DNA of 6,595 nucleotides. It comes from an uncultured Hungatella sp. (GTDB lineage: Bacteria; Bacillota; Clostridia; Lachnospirales; Lachnospiraceae). This document shows, piece after piece, positions 1-6,573 of the stretch (the first letter of the stretch is position 1; each line of letters starts with the position of its first letter). The notes under the pieces are model-generated. The model was not told the origin of the DNA, did no database searches, and saw nothing but the letters and a program-made list of their open reading frames with translations. The stretch is from the NCBI GenBank assembly GCA_959018155.1, contig CAUEKH010000142.1, positions 1 through 6,595 of the forward strand, written 5' to 3'. The position numbers were made by a program, and so were the translations under genes.

Positions 1-234
1 GAGCAGAAGACAGGGAAAGAGCAGAAGACAGGGAAAGAGCAGAAGACAGGGAAAGAGCAGAAGACAGGGAAAGGGTAGAAGACCAGGAAAGAATAGAGGA
101 CGTGGAAAGAGTAGGAGACAGGAAAAGGGGAGGAGACCGGCAAAGAACAGGAGACCGGCAAAGAACAGAGAAGGTGGAAAGAGCAGGAGACGAGAAAGAA
201 ACAGAGAGCAGGGAAAGTTCAGAAAACAGAAAAA
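1..234 (+). repeat. Tandem array of 18-bp repeats, ~13 copies, coding
   Basis: Consensus unit GAGCAGAAGACAGGGAAA. The first four copies (1-72) are identical. Copies five to thirteen (73-234) diverge progressively but stay in exact 18-bp register with no indel. The array reaches the left edge, so more copies probably lie upstream. The + strand is almost entirely purine (two pyrimidines per unit). In the frame that continues into the DUF2809 domain, the unit reads A-E-D-R-E-R. The identical copies at the left and decayed copies at the right suggest recent expansion on the left side. Confidence 0.95.
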
Positions 235-626
235 GAACAGTAAGAACGATACGATTGCGATATCTGGGAGTATTCCTGCTTTTCATGGTAATTGAGACTT
301 TTATCGCACTGTATGTCCACGATGATTTTATCCGCCCATATGTCGGGGATATGCTGGTGGTAGTGGTGGTTTATTGCTTCGTCAGAATCTTCATTCCTAC
401 GAAAATGTGGTATCTTCCAATTGGCGTTTTCCTTTTTGCAGCAGGAGTGGAATTACTCCAGTATTTCAATCTGGTGTCTCTGCTGGGGCTGGAGGGGAAC
501 CGCTTTGCAAGAATTGTGCTGGGCTCGGTGGCTGATATAAAAGATGTCGGCTGTTACGCGGTGGGGTGTGTGATTCTGGGATTATGGGAATGGATTGTGA
601 GAACTGGAAAAGTGTTTCATTTTTAG
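3..626 (+). CDS. DUF2809 family membrane protein with repetitive charged N-terminus (5'-partial)
   Basis: Function unknown. The C-terminal ~125 residues resemble the DUF2809 family of small bacterial integral membrane proteins. They begin at R-L-R-Y-L-G and contain the family-like block H-D-D-F-I-R-P-Y-V-G-D, followed by hydrophobic helices. About four membrane segments are visible (codons near 261-315, 342-395, 408-460 and 543-600). The reading frame is open from base 3 with no stop, so the gene probably starts left of the window. Codons 3-236 are tandem 18-bp repeats giving A-E-D-R-E-R hexapeptides that decay into degenerate E/R/D/K-rich sequence, probably a cytosolic helical or disordered tail. 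In-frame non-ATG starts exist at GTG 102, GTG 174 and TTG 255. The first in-frame ATG (285) lies inside the first helix and is too late. Each repeat is itself Shine-Dalgarno-like, so no start can be chosen from an RBS. The TTG at 255 would give a normal-length DUF2809 protein but has no good RBS. No terminator is evident after the stop. Membrane-domain call fairly sure; start unsure. Confidence 0.72.
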   Translation, partial: AEDRERAEDRERAEDRERAEDRERVEDQERIEDVERVGDRKRGGDRQRTGDRQRTEKVERAGDEKETESRESSENRKRTVRTIRLRYLGVFLLFMVIETFIALYVHDDFIRPYVGDMLVVVVVYCFVRIFIPTKMWYLPIGVFLFAAGVELLQYFNLVSLLGLEGNRFARIVLGSVADIKDVGCYAVGCVILGLWEWIVRTGKVFHF

Positions 627-648
627 AATCATAACAGTTTTTAAGCTA

Positions 649-677
649 TTGATGAAAGACAGTATTTGAGATATGAT
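649..677 (+). promoter_or_regulatory. Candidate sigma-A-type promoter for xylB-GH3 operon
   Basis: TTGATG (649-654) and TATGAT (672-677) are separated by exactly 17 bp, matching 4/6 and 5/6 of the -35/-10 consensus. It lies in the 92-bp gap between the DUF2809 stop and the xylB start and would give a leader of about 35 bases. No clear catabolite-responsive element or inverted-repeat operator was seen around it, so regulation by xylose or carbon status cannot be read from the sequence. Confidence 0.5.
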
Positions 678-707
678 TGATGAGGATAAATAGCGGATAA
701 GGGGAAT

Positions 708-712
708 AGAGG
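708..712 (+). promoter_or_regulatory. Ribosome binding site of xylB
   Basis: AGAGG lies six bases before the ATG at 719, within a purine-rich leader (GGGGAATAGAGG). This supports 719 as the start, and the FGGY N-terminal motif begins within the first ten codons. Confidence 0.6.
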
Positions 713-718
713 TACAAG

Positions 719-2230
719 ATGAAATACGTAATGGGGATTGATTTGGGGACGTCCAGCGTGAAGGTCATGATAAGTGATTTAACTGGTCGAATAGTAGGAG
801 AGGGCCAGGAAAAATACGGGTTAATCAGCCTTCGTCCCGGCTGGGCGGAACAGTCGCCGCAGGTGTGGTGGGATTGTACGGTTCGGGCTGCCAGGGCGGC
901 AGTGGCAGAAATAAAAGAAGGGCCTTCTTCGATTGCCGGGATTGGATTTTCCGGGCAGATGCATGGTCTGGTTCCTCTTGACGATACCGGGGAACCTGTG
1001 AGGAACAGTCTGATATGGGCGGATCAGAGAAGCGGAGCGCAGATACAGTCTCTCTACGAAAAGACAAATCGCGGCGAAATGGCCCGTGTTACTTTTAACG
1101 CAGTAGCCCCCGGTTTTCTGGCTGCTTCCCTGCTCTGGATGAAGGAACAGGAGCCGGAAAATTTCCGGAAAATCGAAACGGCTGTTTTTCCAAAGGATTA
1201 TATCCGCTATCGTCTGACTGGAAAAATAGGTACTGATATTTCTGATGCCTCGGGTTCCGGTATTTTCGATGCGGTTCGCTGTCAGTGGCCTGAATTTCTG
1301 GAAAGTATGGGCCTTCCGGCGAAATTATTTCCGAAGGTTTACGGTTCACAGGAGATTGTGGGGGAGGTGACGGCTGAGGCAGCGGAGGAAACGGGCCTGC
1401 TTTGCGGGACGCCGGTTGTCTGCGGAGGCGGAGATACCCCGATGTACTGTGTTGGCAACGGCCTGATTCGTCCGGGGATGCTGTCCGTCAATATCGGGAC
1501 GGCCGGGCAGATTGTGGGCTGTGTGGACCGACCGTGCTGCGATGAAAAATTGAGGACCAATACCTTCTGTCTTCCGGTTCCTGGCAGGTGGATACTGACA
1601 GGCGCCAGCTTAAATGGCGGAATTGCCTTAGACTGGGTGAGAAAGGGAATTTTACAGATTCCTGACTATGAAGAGATGAATGAAATGGCGGCCTCAGTGC
1701 CTGCCGGCAGTGACGGGTTGATTTTTCTGCCTTATCTGTTGGGGGAACGCACGCCGCATATGGATCCGTACGCCAGAGGCGTATATTTTGGCCTGAGTAT
1801 CAATCACAGCCGCAGTACTATGATGCGGGCGGCCATGGAAGGAGTGGCATTTGCACTGAAAGAGGCGCTGGAGGTGCTGGAAGGGGTGGCCGATTTTGAG
1901 GACACCATGACTGCCTCGGGAGGCGGGGCCAGAAGTCCGGTCTTTCTCCAGATGCAGGCGGATATCTTTGGAAAGAAAATTGCCTGCACCGACGGGAAGG
2001 AAGAGGCGGGAATGGGCGCCTGCATTACCGCTGCCGTGGGACTGGGGCTTTATCCGGACTTTCGGACGGCCTGCGGCGAAATGGTAAGAATGCTTCCTGA
2101 GATGTACGTGCCAGATCAAGAAAGGCACGAAATTTATCAGGAGAAATTTGAAATATTTAAAAAAATCTATCAGAGAAATAAAGAACTTTTTCTGATACAG
2201 CAGAAGGGAAGGGGAAATAGAGATGAATAA
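719..2230 (+). CDS. xylB: Xylulokinase (FGGY carbohydrate kinase family)
   Basis: Predicted cytoplasmic D-xylulose kinase (D-xylulose + ATP to D-xylulose 5-phosphate), which feeds the pentose phosphate or phosphoketolase pathway. At 503 residues it is the usual length for the family. The N-terminal ATPase-fold lobe opens with the phosphate-binding motif G-I-D-L-G-T-S-S-V-K (residues 6-15; Asp8 conserved). G-F-S-G-Q-M-H-G-L (76-84) is the M-H-G segment typical of xylulokinases rather than glycerol or gluconate kinases. G-G-G-D-T-P (236-241) carries the likely catalytic base Asp239. The C-terminal lobe has the second FGGY nucleotide-binding signature around A-S-G-G-G-A-R-S (399-406) and the E-E-A-G-M-G-A segment (428-434). 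No frameshift or missing key residue is seen. The stop codon lies inside the next gene's start region (8-bp overlap), so the two are almost certainly co-transcribed and probably translationally coupled. Xylose isomerase is not adjacent. A related ketopentose or polyol substrate cannot be excluded. Confidence 0.92.
   Translation: MKYVMGIDLGTSSVKVMISDLTGRIVGEGQEKYGLISLRPGWAEQSPQVWWDCTVRAARAAVAEIKEGPSSIAGIGFSGQMHGLVPLDDTGEPVRNSLIWADQRSGAQIQSLYEKTNRGEMARVTFNAVAPGFLAASLLWMKEQEPENFRKIETAVFPKDYIRYRLTGKIGTDISDASGSGIFDAVRCQWPEFLESMGLPAKLFPKVYGSQEIVGEVTAEAAEETGLLCGTPVVCGGGDTPMYCVGNGLIRPGMLSVNIGTAGQIVGCVDRPCCDEKLRTNTFCLPVPGRWILTGASLNGGIALDWVRKGILQIPDYEEMNEMAASVPAGSDGLIFLPYLLGERTPHMDPYARGVYFGLSINHSRSTMMRAAMEGVAFALKEALEVLEGVADFEDTMTASGGGARSPVFLQMQADIFGKKIACTDGKEEAGMGACITAAVGLGLYPDFRTACGEMVRMLPEMYVPDQERHEIYQEKFEIFKKIYQRNKELFLIQQKGRGNRDE
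2204..2214 (+). promoter_or_regulatory. Ribosome binding site of the GH3 gene, inside the xylB 3' end
   Basis: AAGGGAAGGGG ends eight bases before the ATG at 2223 and lies within the last codons of xylB. It fixes the GH3 start and produces the 8-bp ATGAATAA overlap with the xylB stop, an arrangement expected for coupled translation. Confidence 0.6.
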
Positions 2231-5201
2231 GAAAATGATTGGAGTACCACTGGAGGAATTTCCGGCATTATGCCGCCGGGCGGCAGCCGAGGGCGCGGTT
2301 CTTCTTAAAAATGAGTCGGAGACGCTTCCGATAAAAGCGGGAGAGCGCATCTCACTGTTTGGAAGAATTCAAAAGGATACATACCGAAGCGGCACCGGTT
2401 CAGGTGGGGCGGTCAATGTGGCGTATACCACCAATTTACTTGACAGTCTGCGCCAGTGTGGTGATATCAGTATCAATGAAGAACTGGCCTCTGTTTATGA
2501 GGCGTGGATTGAAGAGCATCCGTTTGACGATGGGGCCGGTCTCTGGGCTGCGGAACCATGGTGTCAGGAGGAAATGGAACTGACTGAAGATCTGGTGCGC
2601 CGGGCCGCGGAATGTTCGGATAAGGCTCTGGTGGTAATCGGAAGGACAGCCGGCGAGGCTAAGGACTATGAGGACGAGGAAGGCGGCTACCGTTTGACGG
2701 AGCGGGAACGTCAGATGATTTCCATGGTTTCGGCCGCATTTGAGAAGACGGCGGTTATTTTAAATGTCTCTTCTATTATTGATATGGGATTTTTAAAGGA
2801 AGAGTGCGGCAGACGGGTGACGGCAGTGCTCTACACGTGGCAGGGCGGCCAGGAGAGCGGCCGGGCCGCAGCCGATGTGATTACAGGTAAGGTTACGCCC
2901 AGCGGAAAGCTTGCAGATACCGTTGCGTTATCTCTGGCGGATTACCCGTCGTCAGAGAATCATGGAAGTCTGACCGAGAATATTTATCAGGAAGATGTCT
3001 ATGTCGGGTACCGGTATTTTGACACATTTGCACCGGAAAAGGTGATTTATCCGTTTGGATTTGGATTGTCCTATACGGAATTTTCACTGGAGGTTTTGGG
3101 GCAGCGTATGAAAAATGACGCATGTAGCGGCGCGGGTGCTGGGGCAGATGGCAGTGTAGATGCGAGTGGCAGTACGGGGGAAGGTCGCAGCGTAGATGCA
3201 GGTGGCGGCACAGGTGCAGGTCGCAGCGTAGATGCAGGTGGCGGCACAAGTGCAGATCGCAGCGTAGATGAAGGTGGCAGTACAGGCGCAGATACCGACG
3301 AAGCTGGCTGTGGAAGGATAGAAATTACAGTAAAGGTTACCAACACCGGCAGCATTTACTCCGGTCGCGAAGTGGTTCAGGTATATTACAGCGCAGCGCA
3401 GGGGCTGCTGGGGCGTCCGGCGAAGGAACTGGCTGCATTTGCAAAGACAAAAGAACTGGCGCCCGGGGAGAGCCAGACTCTTACCATTGACTTTCCTGTC
3501 TCAGCCATGGCGGCTTACGACGACGGCGGCGTGACCGGCCATAAATCGTGTTACGTCCTGGAGGCAGGGGTATATAAAATCTATGCGGGCAACAGCAGCA
3601 GGGATTTAATTCCGGTTACAGACTACACGGCAGAGAAGCTGATTGTGACAGAACAGCTGGAGGAAGCTGCCGCGCCGGAGAAACCGTTCAAACGGTTCCG
3701 GTCGGGCACGAAGCGTGAAGACGGAACCTATGAACTTGTGATGGAGGAAGTTCCTGTGAAGACGGTTTCCATGAAAGAACGGATAGAAAGCCGTCTCCCT
3801 GCTGAACTGAAACCGTGCCGTCAGCCGGAAAAATGTGTTATCACGCTTCCGGATGTGGCTGAGGGAAATGCTTCATTGGAAGATTTTGTGGCACAGCTGT
3901 CGGATGAAGAACTGGCGGCCATTGTGCGCGGTGAGGGAATGTGCAGTCCGAGGGTAACGCCCGGCACGGCATCTGCCTTTGGCGGAGTTACAGATTCTCT
4001 GATAGAAAAGTACCGGATTCCTACCATCTGCTGCGCCGACGGCCCTTCCGGCATCCGGATGGATGTGGGGGCAAAGGCCACGCAGCTTCCAATTGGTACG
4101 CTTCTTGCGTGCACATTTGATACGAAACTGGTAGAACGGTTGTATGAACTGGAAGGGAAGGAACTTCTTCGCAATGAGGTAGACACCCTTTTAGGTCCGG
4201 GCATGAACATTCACCGCAATCCTTTAAATGGCAGGAATTTCGAGTACTACAGCGAAGATCCGCTGCTCACCGGGAAAATGGCTTCCGCTGTAATCCGCGG
4301 CATCGCCGATGGTGGGGCATTTGCCACGGCCAAGCATTACGCCTGCAACAGCCAGGAGACGGAGCGCAACCAGGTAAATGCTGCAGTGTCAGAGCGCGCG
4401 CTGCGGGAAATCTATTTAAAAGGGTTTGAGATTGCGGTTAAAGAGGGGGGAGCAGCTTCCATCATGACCTCCTACAATCCGGTCAATGGCCACTGGTCCG
4501 CCTCCAATTACGATCTGGTAACTACGATTCTGAGAAAAGAATGGGGATATCAGGGCATTGTGATGACAGACTGGTGGTCCACCATGAACGATCCGGTAGA
4601 AGGCGGGAAAGCGAGTGGGAAGAATACCGCTGCCATGGTCCGCGCCCAGAACGATTTGTACATGGTTGTCGACAATCTCCGGGCAGAAGAGAATCCAGCC
4701 GGAGACAATACTCTGGAGGCTCTGTCCGAAGGAAGGCTGTCGAGGGGAGAATTACAGCGCTGCGCCATGAATATCTGCCGCTTTATTTTAAATGCGCCGG
4801 CTTTTGCGCGTTCCTTAAATCCGGAAGACGGCATGGAACGGATTCCGGCGGGAGAATGTCCGGAGGCAGAGATGAAAGGAGCCGATCTGCCAAAGGTTCC
4901 CGGAACGCTTGTAGCTGGCGTTGGAGAGAAAATCTATTTCCATGCAGAAGAGTCTGGAATTTACAGCATTCTTGTCCGTGCGCGGTATGATACCGAAGAC
5001 AGCCGGGCACAGTCGGCCTGCAATATTTTTATTAACAATGTTCTGGCAGCGACGCCTCAGGTGAATGGGACAGCCGGTGCTGTCGTTGAGAGGAAAATGG
5101 GAAGCGTGGGATTAGAGGCCGGATATTATGAACTGGCTGTGACAGAGACGCTGAGGCCGGGAATTGCGGTTGAGGAAATTGTGGTGACTAAGCAGAAATA
5201 A
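2223..5201 (+). CDS. Glycoside hydrolase family 3, domain-permuted beta-glucosidase/beta-xylosidase
   Basis: Predicted intracellular exo-acting beta-glycosidase: no signal peptide or membrane segment, 992 residues. Domain order is reversed relative to common GH3 enzymes, as known for Butyrivibrio and Ruminococcus beta-glucosidases. First is the alpha/beta sandwich (GH3_C, ~15-287), with A-A-E-G-A-V-L-L-K-N at 21-30 and ending Y-P-F-G-F-G-L-S-Y-T. Next is a fibronectin-III-like domain (~286-460) interrupted by a Gly/Ser/Asp repeat insert (~299-364). A linker follows (~461-549), then the TIM barrel (GH3_N, ~550-860), and a C-terminal beta-sandwich resembling a carbohydrate-binding module (~893-990). 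In the barrel I see A-D-G-P-S-G (Asp606, substrate contact), G-P-G-M-N-I-H-R (658-665), A-K-H-Y (Lys704-His705) and V-M-T-D-W-W with the expected nucleophile Asp783. The likely acid/base is Glu145 in G-R-T-A-G-E-A-K-D, by analogy with the family; less certain. The partner xylB favours a xyloside substrate, but glucosides are equally compatible with the sequence. Confidence 0.9.
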   Translation: MNKKMIGVPLEEFPALCRRAAAEGAVLLKNESETLPIKAGERISLFGRIQKDTYRSGTGSGGAVNVAYTTNLLDSLRQCGDISINEELASVYEAWIEEHPFDDGAGLWAAEPWCQEEMELTEDLVRRAAECSDKALVVIGRTAGEAKDYEDEEGGYRLTERERQMISMVSAAFEKTAVILNVSSIIDMGFLKEECGRRVTAVLYTWQGGQESGRAAADVITGKVTPSGKLADTVALSLADYPSSENHGSLTENIYQEDVYVGYRYFDTFAPEKVIYPFGFGLSYTEFSLEVLGQRMKNDACSGAGAGADGSVDASGSTGEGRSVDAGGGTGAGRSVDAGGGTSADRSVDEGGSTGADTDEAGCGRIEITVKVTNTGSIYSGREVVQVYYSAAQGLLGRPAKELAAFAKTKELAPGESQTLTIDFPVSAMAAYDDGGVTGHKSCYVLEAGVYKIYAGNSSRDLIPVTDYTAEKLIVTEQLEEAAAPEKPFKRFRSGTKREDGTYELVMEEVPVKTVSMKERIESRLPAELKPCRQPEKCVITLPDVAEGNASLEDFVAQLSDEELAAIVRGEGMCSPRVTPGTASAFGGVTDSLIEKYRIPTICCADGPSGIRMDVGAKATQLPIGTLLACTFDTKLVERLYELEGKELLRNEVDTLLGPGMNIHRNPLNGRNFEYYSEDPLLTGKMASAVIRGIADGGAFATAKHYACNSQETERNQVNAAVSERALREIYLKGFEIAVKEGGAASIMTSYNPVNGHWSASNYDLVTTILRKEWGYQGIVMTDWWSTMNDPVEGGKASGKNTAAMVRAQNDLYMVVDNLRAEENPAGDNTLEALSEGRLSRGELQRCAMNICRFILNAPAFARSLNPEDGMERIPAGECPEAEMKGADLPKVPGTLVAGVGEKIYFHAEESGIYSILVRARYDTEDSRAQSACNIFINNVLAATPQVNGTAGAVVERKMGSVGLEAGYYELAVTETLRPGIAVEEIVVTKQK
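3150..3293 (+). repeat. Four tandem 36-bp repeats inside the GH3 gene
   Basis: Four consecutive 36-bp units (3150-3185, 3186-3221, 3222-3257, 3258-3293) encode 12-residue repeats of the type R-S-V-D-A-G-G-G-T-G-A-G. Units two and three differ at only two bases; units one and four are more diverged. They form most of a low-complexity Gly/Ser/Asp/Ala segment (about residues 299-364). This sits between the first and second predicted strands of the fibronectin-III-like domain. Being a multiple of three, copy-number change would keep the frame. Confidence 0.93.
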
Positions 5202-5242
5202 GACAAAATACAGGAATTAAATCCGTATATACTGATAAAATG

Positions 5243-5272
5243 CAAAAGTTAGGAATCTATTCCTAACTTTTG
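5243..5272 (+). terminator. Perfect 13-bp hairpin, probable terminator of the xylB-GH3 operon
   Basis: CAAAAGTTAGGAA (5243-5255) and TTCCTAACTTTTG (5260-5272) are exact reverse complements around a TCTA loop, 41 bases after the GH3 stop. Read with the shorter GTTAGGAA/TTCCTAAC stem, it is followed by a T-rich run (CTTTTGTTGACTTTT), as in an intrinsic terminator. The matching A run on the 5' side could let it work in both directions. The T tract is interrupted. Because the palindrome abuts a -35 element, an operator role is the main alternative. Confidence 0.68.
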
Positions 5273-5301
5273 TTGACTTTTGAATAAATCAGGATTAGAA
5301 T
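5273..5301 (+). promoter_or_regulatory. Candidate sigma-A-type promoter for the AAA ATPase gene
   Basis: TTGACT (5273-5278) and TAGAAT (5296-5301) have a 17-bp spacer, and each matches 5/6 of consensus. A perfect TATAAT (5305-5310) lies just downstream, but its best -35 (TTGAAT, 5280-5285) is at a poor 19-bp spacing. Either would give a leader of roughly 40-50 bases before the GTG start at 5359. The -35 begins on the base after the hairpin ends. Confidence 0.6.
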
Positions 5302-5344
5302 GGATATAATGAAAAATATATTATCAAATGATTGAAACTATATG

Positions 5345-5352
5345 GGAGGTGA
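5345..5352 (+). promoter_or_regulatory. Strong ribosome binding site deciding a GTG start
   Basis: GGAGGTGA is a full eight-base match to the 16S anti-Shine-Dalgarno end and lies six bases before GTG 5359. This strongly supports the non-ATG start. The other nearby GTG (5349) lies within the site itself and is out of frame. Confidence 0.8.
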
Positions 5353-5358
5353 GGAAGA

Positions 5359-6573
5359 GTGAAAAAGATAAACAGACCCGAATATCTGGATTGGCTGGTA
5401 CGTTGGAGAGCGCGTCAGATTATCAAAGTAGTATCAGGTGTCCGCCGCTGCGGAAAGTCCACGATGTTCGATATTTTCCGGGAATATCTTTTAAAGGATG
5501 GCGTTGAGAGCAGCCAGATGATTTCTCTGAATTTCGAGGATATAGCCTGTGAAGAACTGACGGACTATAAAAAGCTGTACCGTTATATCACGGAACGATT
5601 ACAGCCGGATCGCATGAATTACATTTTTCTCGATGAAATTCAGCATGTGGGCAGTTTTGAAAAGGTGGTGGACAGCCTGTTTATTAAAGAAAACTGTGAT
5701 GTCTATATCACCGGATCCAATGCCTATTTTATGTCCGGCGAGCTGGCCACTTTACTTTCGGGCCGTTATGTAGAATTAAAGATGCTGCCACTGTCCTTCG
5801 CTGAATTTTGCAGCGCTTATGAAGATTCCTCTTTTTCCATGACTCAGAATTTCAATCGTTATCTGGAGTACAGTTCATTTCCGTATGTGGCCAGGCTGGG
5901 ACTGACTAAGCAGGAGGCGAGAGAGTATCTCACAGATATCTATAATACGGTCCTGCTGAAAGACGTGGTCGCGAGGCTGAAGATATCGGATGTTACGACT
6001 CTTTTAAATATTACGAAGTTCATGCTTCACAATGTGGGAAACCTTGTCTCCCCCACAAAGATAGCCAACACTTTAAAATCTCAGGGGACGAAGATTGATC
6101 AGAAGACTGTGGATAAATATTTGCGCGGTCTGACTGACAGCCTGCTTCTCTACGAGGTCAGCCGCTATAACATAAAAGGGAAACAGTATTTAACCCAGCA
6201 GAGTAAGTTTTACGTTGTGGATATCGGTCTGCGAAATGCTCTTGTGCGTGGAAAAGAGAGCGATATCGACCATCTTCTGGAAAATATCGTCTATCTTGAA
6301 CTGCTTCGCCGCGGCTTTTCGGTGTATGTGGGACAGATGACTGAGGGTGAAGTTGATTTTGTGGCGATTGCTCAGGAGAAGACCGTCTATTATCAGGTGG
6401 CGGCTACCGTGCTGGAGGAGACAACACTTAAGCGTGAACTGGCGCCGCTTCAGAAAATCCACGACAACTATCCTAAGTATTTGCTGACACTGGATGAGGT
6501 GTTTGGAAATATGGATTATGAGGGGATTAAGAAGAGGAATGTGCTGGAGTGGTTGTTGGGGAAAAGGGAATAA
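5359..6573 (+). CDS. AAA family ATPase with DUF4143 C-terminal domain
   Basis: Cytoplasmic ATP-binding protein of a family abundant in gut anaerobes; physiological role not established. The N-terminal half is an AAA-type P-loop domain. Walker A is G-V-R-R-C-G-K-S-T (residues 27-35). Walker B is Y-I-F-L-D-E-I-Q (88-95). A sensor-like Y-I-T-G-S-N (116-121) follows, with the family-typical L-L-S-G-R-Y (132-137). P-L-S-F-A-E-F (144-150) marks the end of the ATPase core. A helical, winged-helix-like segment (~205-270) follows. The C-terminal DUF4143 region (~285-350) looks like a PD-(D/E)XK nuclease-type fold: Glu in L-E-N-I-V-Y-L-E-L (307-315), Asp333 in G-E-V-D-F-V, then Y-Y-Q-V (344-347), where Gln takes the usual Lys position, as I recall is common in this family. 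At 404 residues it is of typical length. It has its own promoter and RBS and appears monocistronic. No toxin, antitoxin or mobile-element partner lies in the window. Start codon is GTG. Confidence 0.88.
   Translation: MKKINRPEYLDWLVRWRARQIIKVVSGVRRCGKSTMFDIFREYLLKDGVESSQMISLNFEDIACEELTDYKKLYRYITERLQPDRMNYIFLDEIQHVGSFEKVVDSLFIKENCDVYITGSNAYFMSGELATLLSGRYVELKMLPLSFAEFCSAYEDSSFSMTQNFNRYLEYSSFPYVARLGLTKQEAREYLTDIYNTVLLKDVVARLKISDVTTLLNITKFMLHNVGNLVSPTKIANTLKSQGTKIDQKTVDKYLRGLTDSLLLYEVSRYNIKGKQYLTQQSKFYVVDIGLRNALVRGKESDIDHLLENIVYLELLRRGFSVYVGQMTEGEVDFVAIAQEKTVYYQVAATVLEETTLKRELAPLQKIHDNYPKYLLTLDEVFGNMDYEGIKKRNVLEWLLGKRE

Noticed and set aside
1..234. CRISPR-like array
   Set aside because: The 18-bp units are contiguous with no spacers and are protein-coding in register, so this is a simple tandem repeat.
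1..234. Phase-variable on/off switch
   Set aside because: The unit length is a multiple of three and no out-of-frame copy is present, so slippage would change length, not frame.
627..718. Intrinsic terminator after the DUF2809 gene
   Set aside because: The region is AT-rich but I could find no stable inverted repeat followed by a T run, so read-through into xylB cannot be excluded.
719..2230. Glycerol kinase or gluconokinase identity for the FGGY kinase
   Set aside because: The M-H-G substrate-side motif and overall spacing fit xylulokinase better.
1694..2350. Long minus-strand open frame opposite xylB and the GH3 start
   Set aside because: It lies wholly opposite two well-supported genes, has no recognisable domain, and its composition is that of a codon shadow.
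2893..3355. Minus-strand frames reading through the 36-bp repeats (Cys/His/Leu-rich and Pro/Ser-rich)
   Set aside because: Repetitive peptides here follow automatically from the coding repeats on the other strand; there is no RBS or conserved domain.
4541..4990. Second + strand frame inside the GH3 barrel and C-terminal region
   Set aside because: It overlaps essential catalytic sequence in another frame, is Arg-rich and low in hydrophobic structure, and resembles no family I know.
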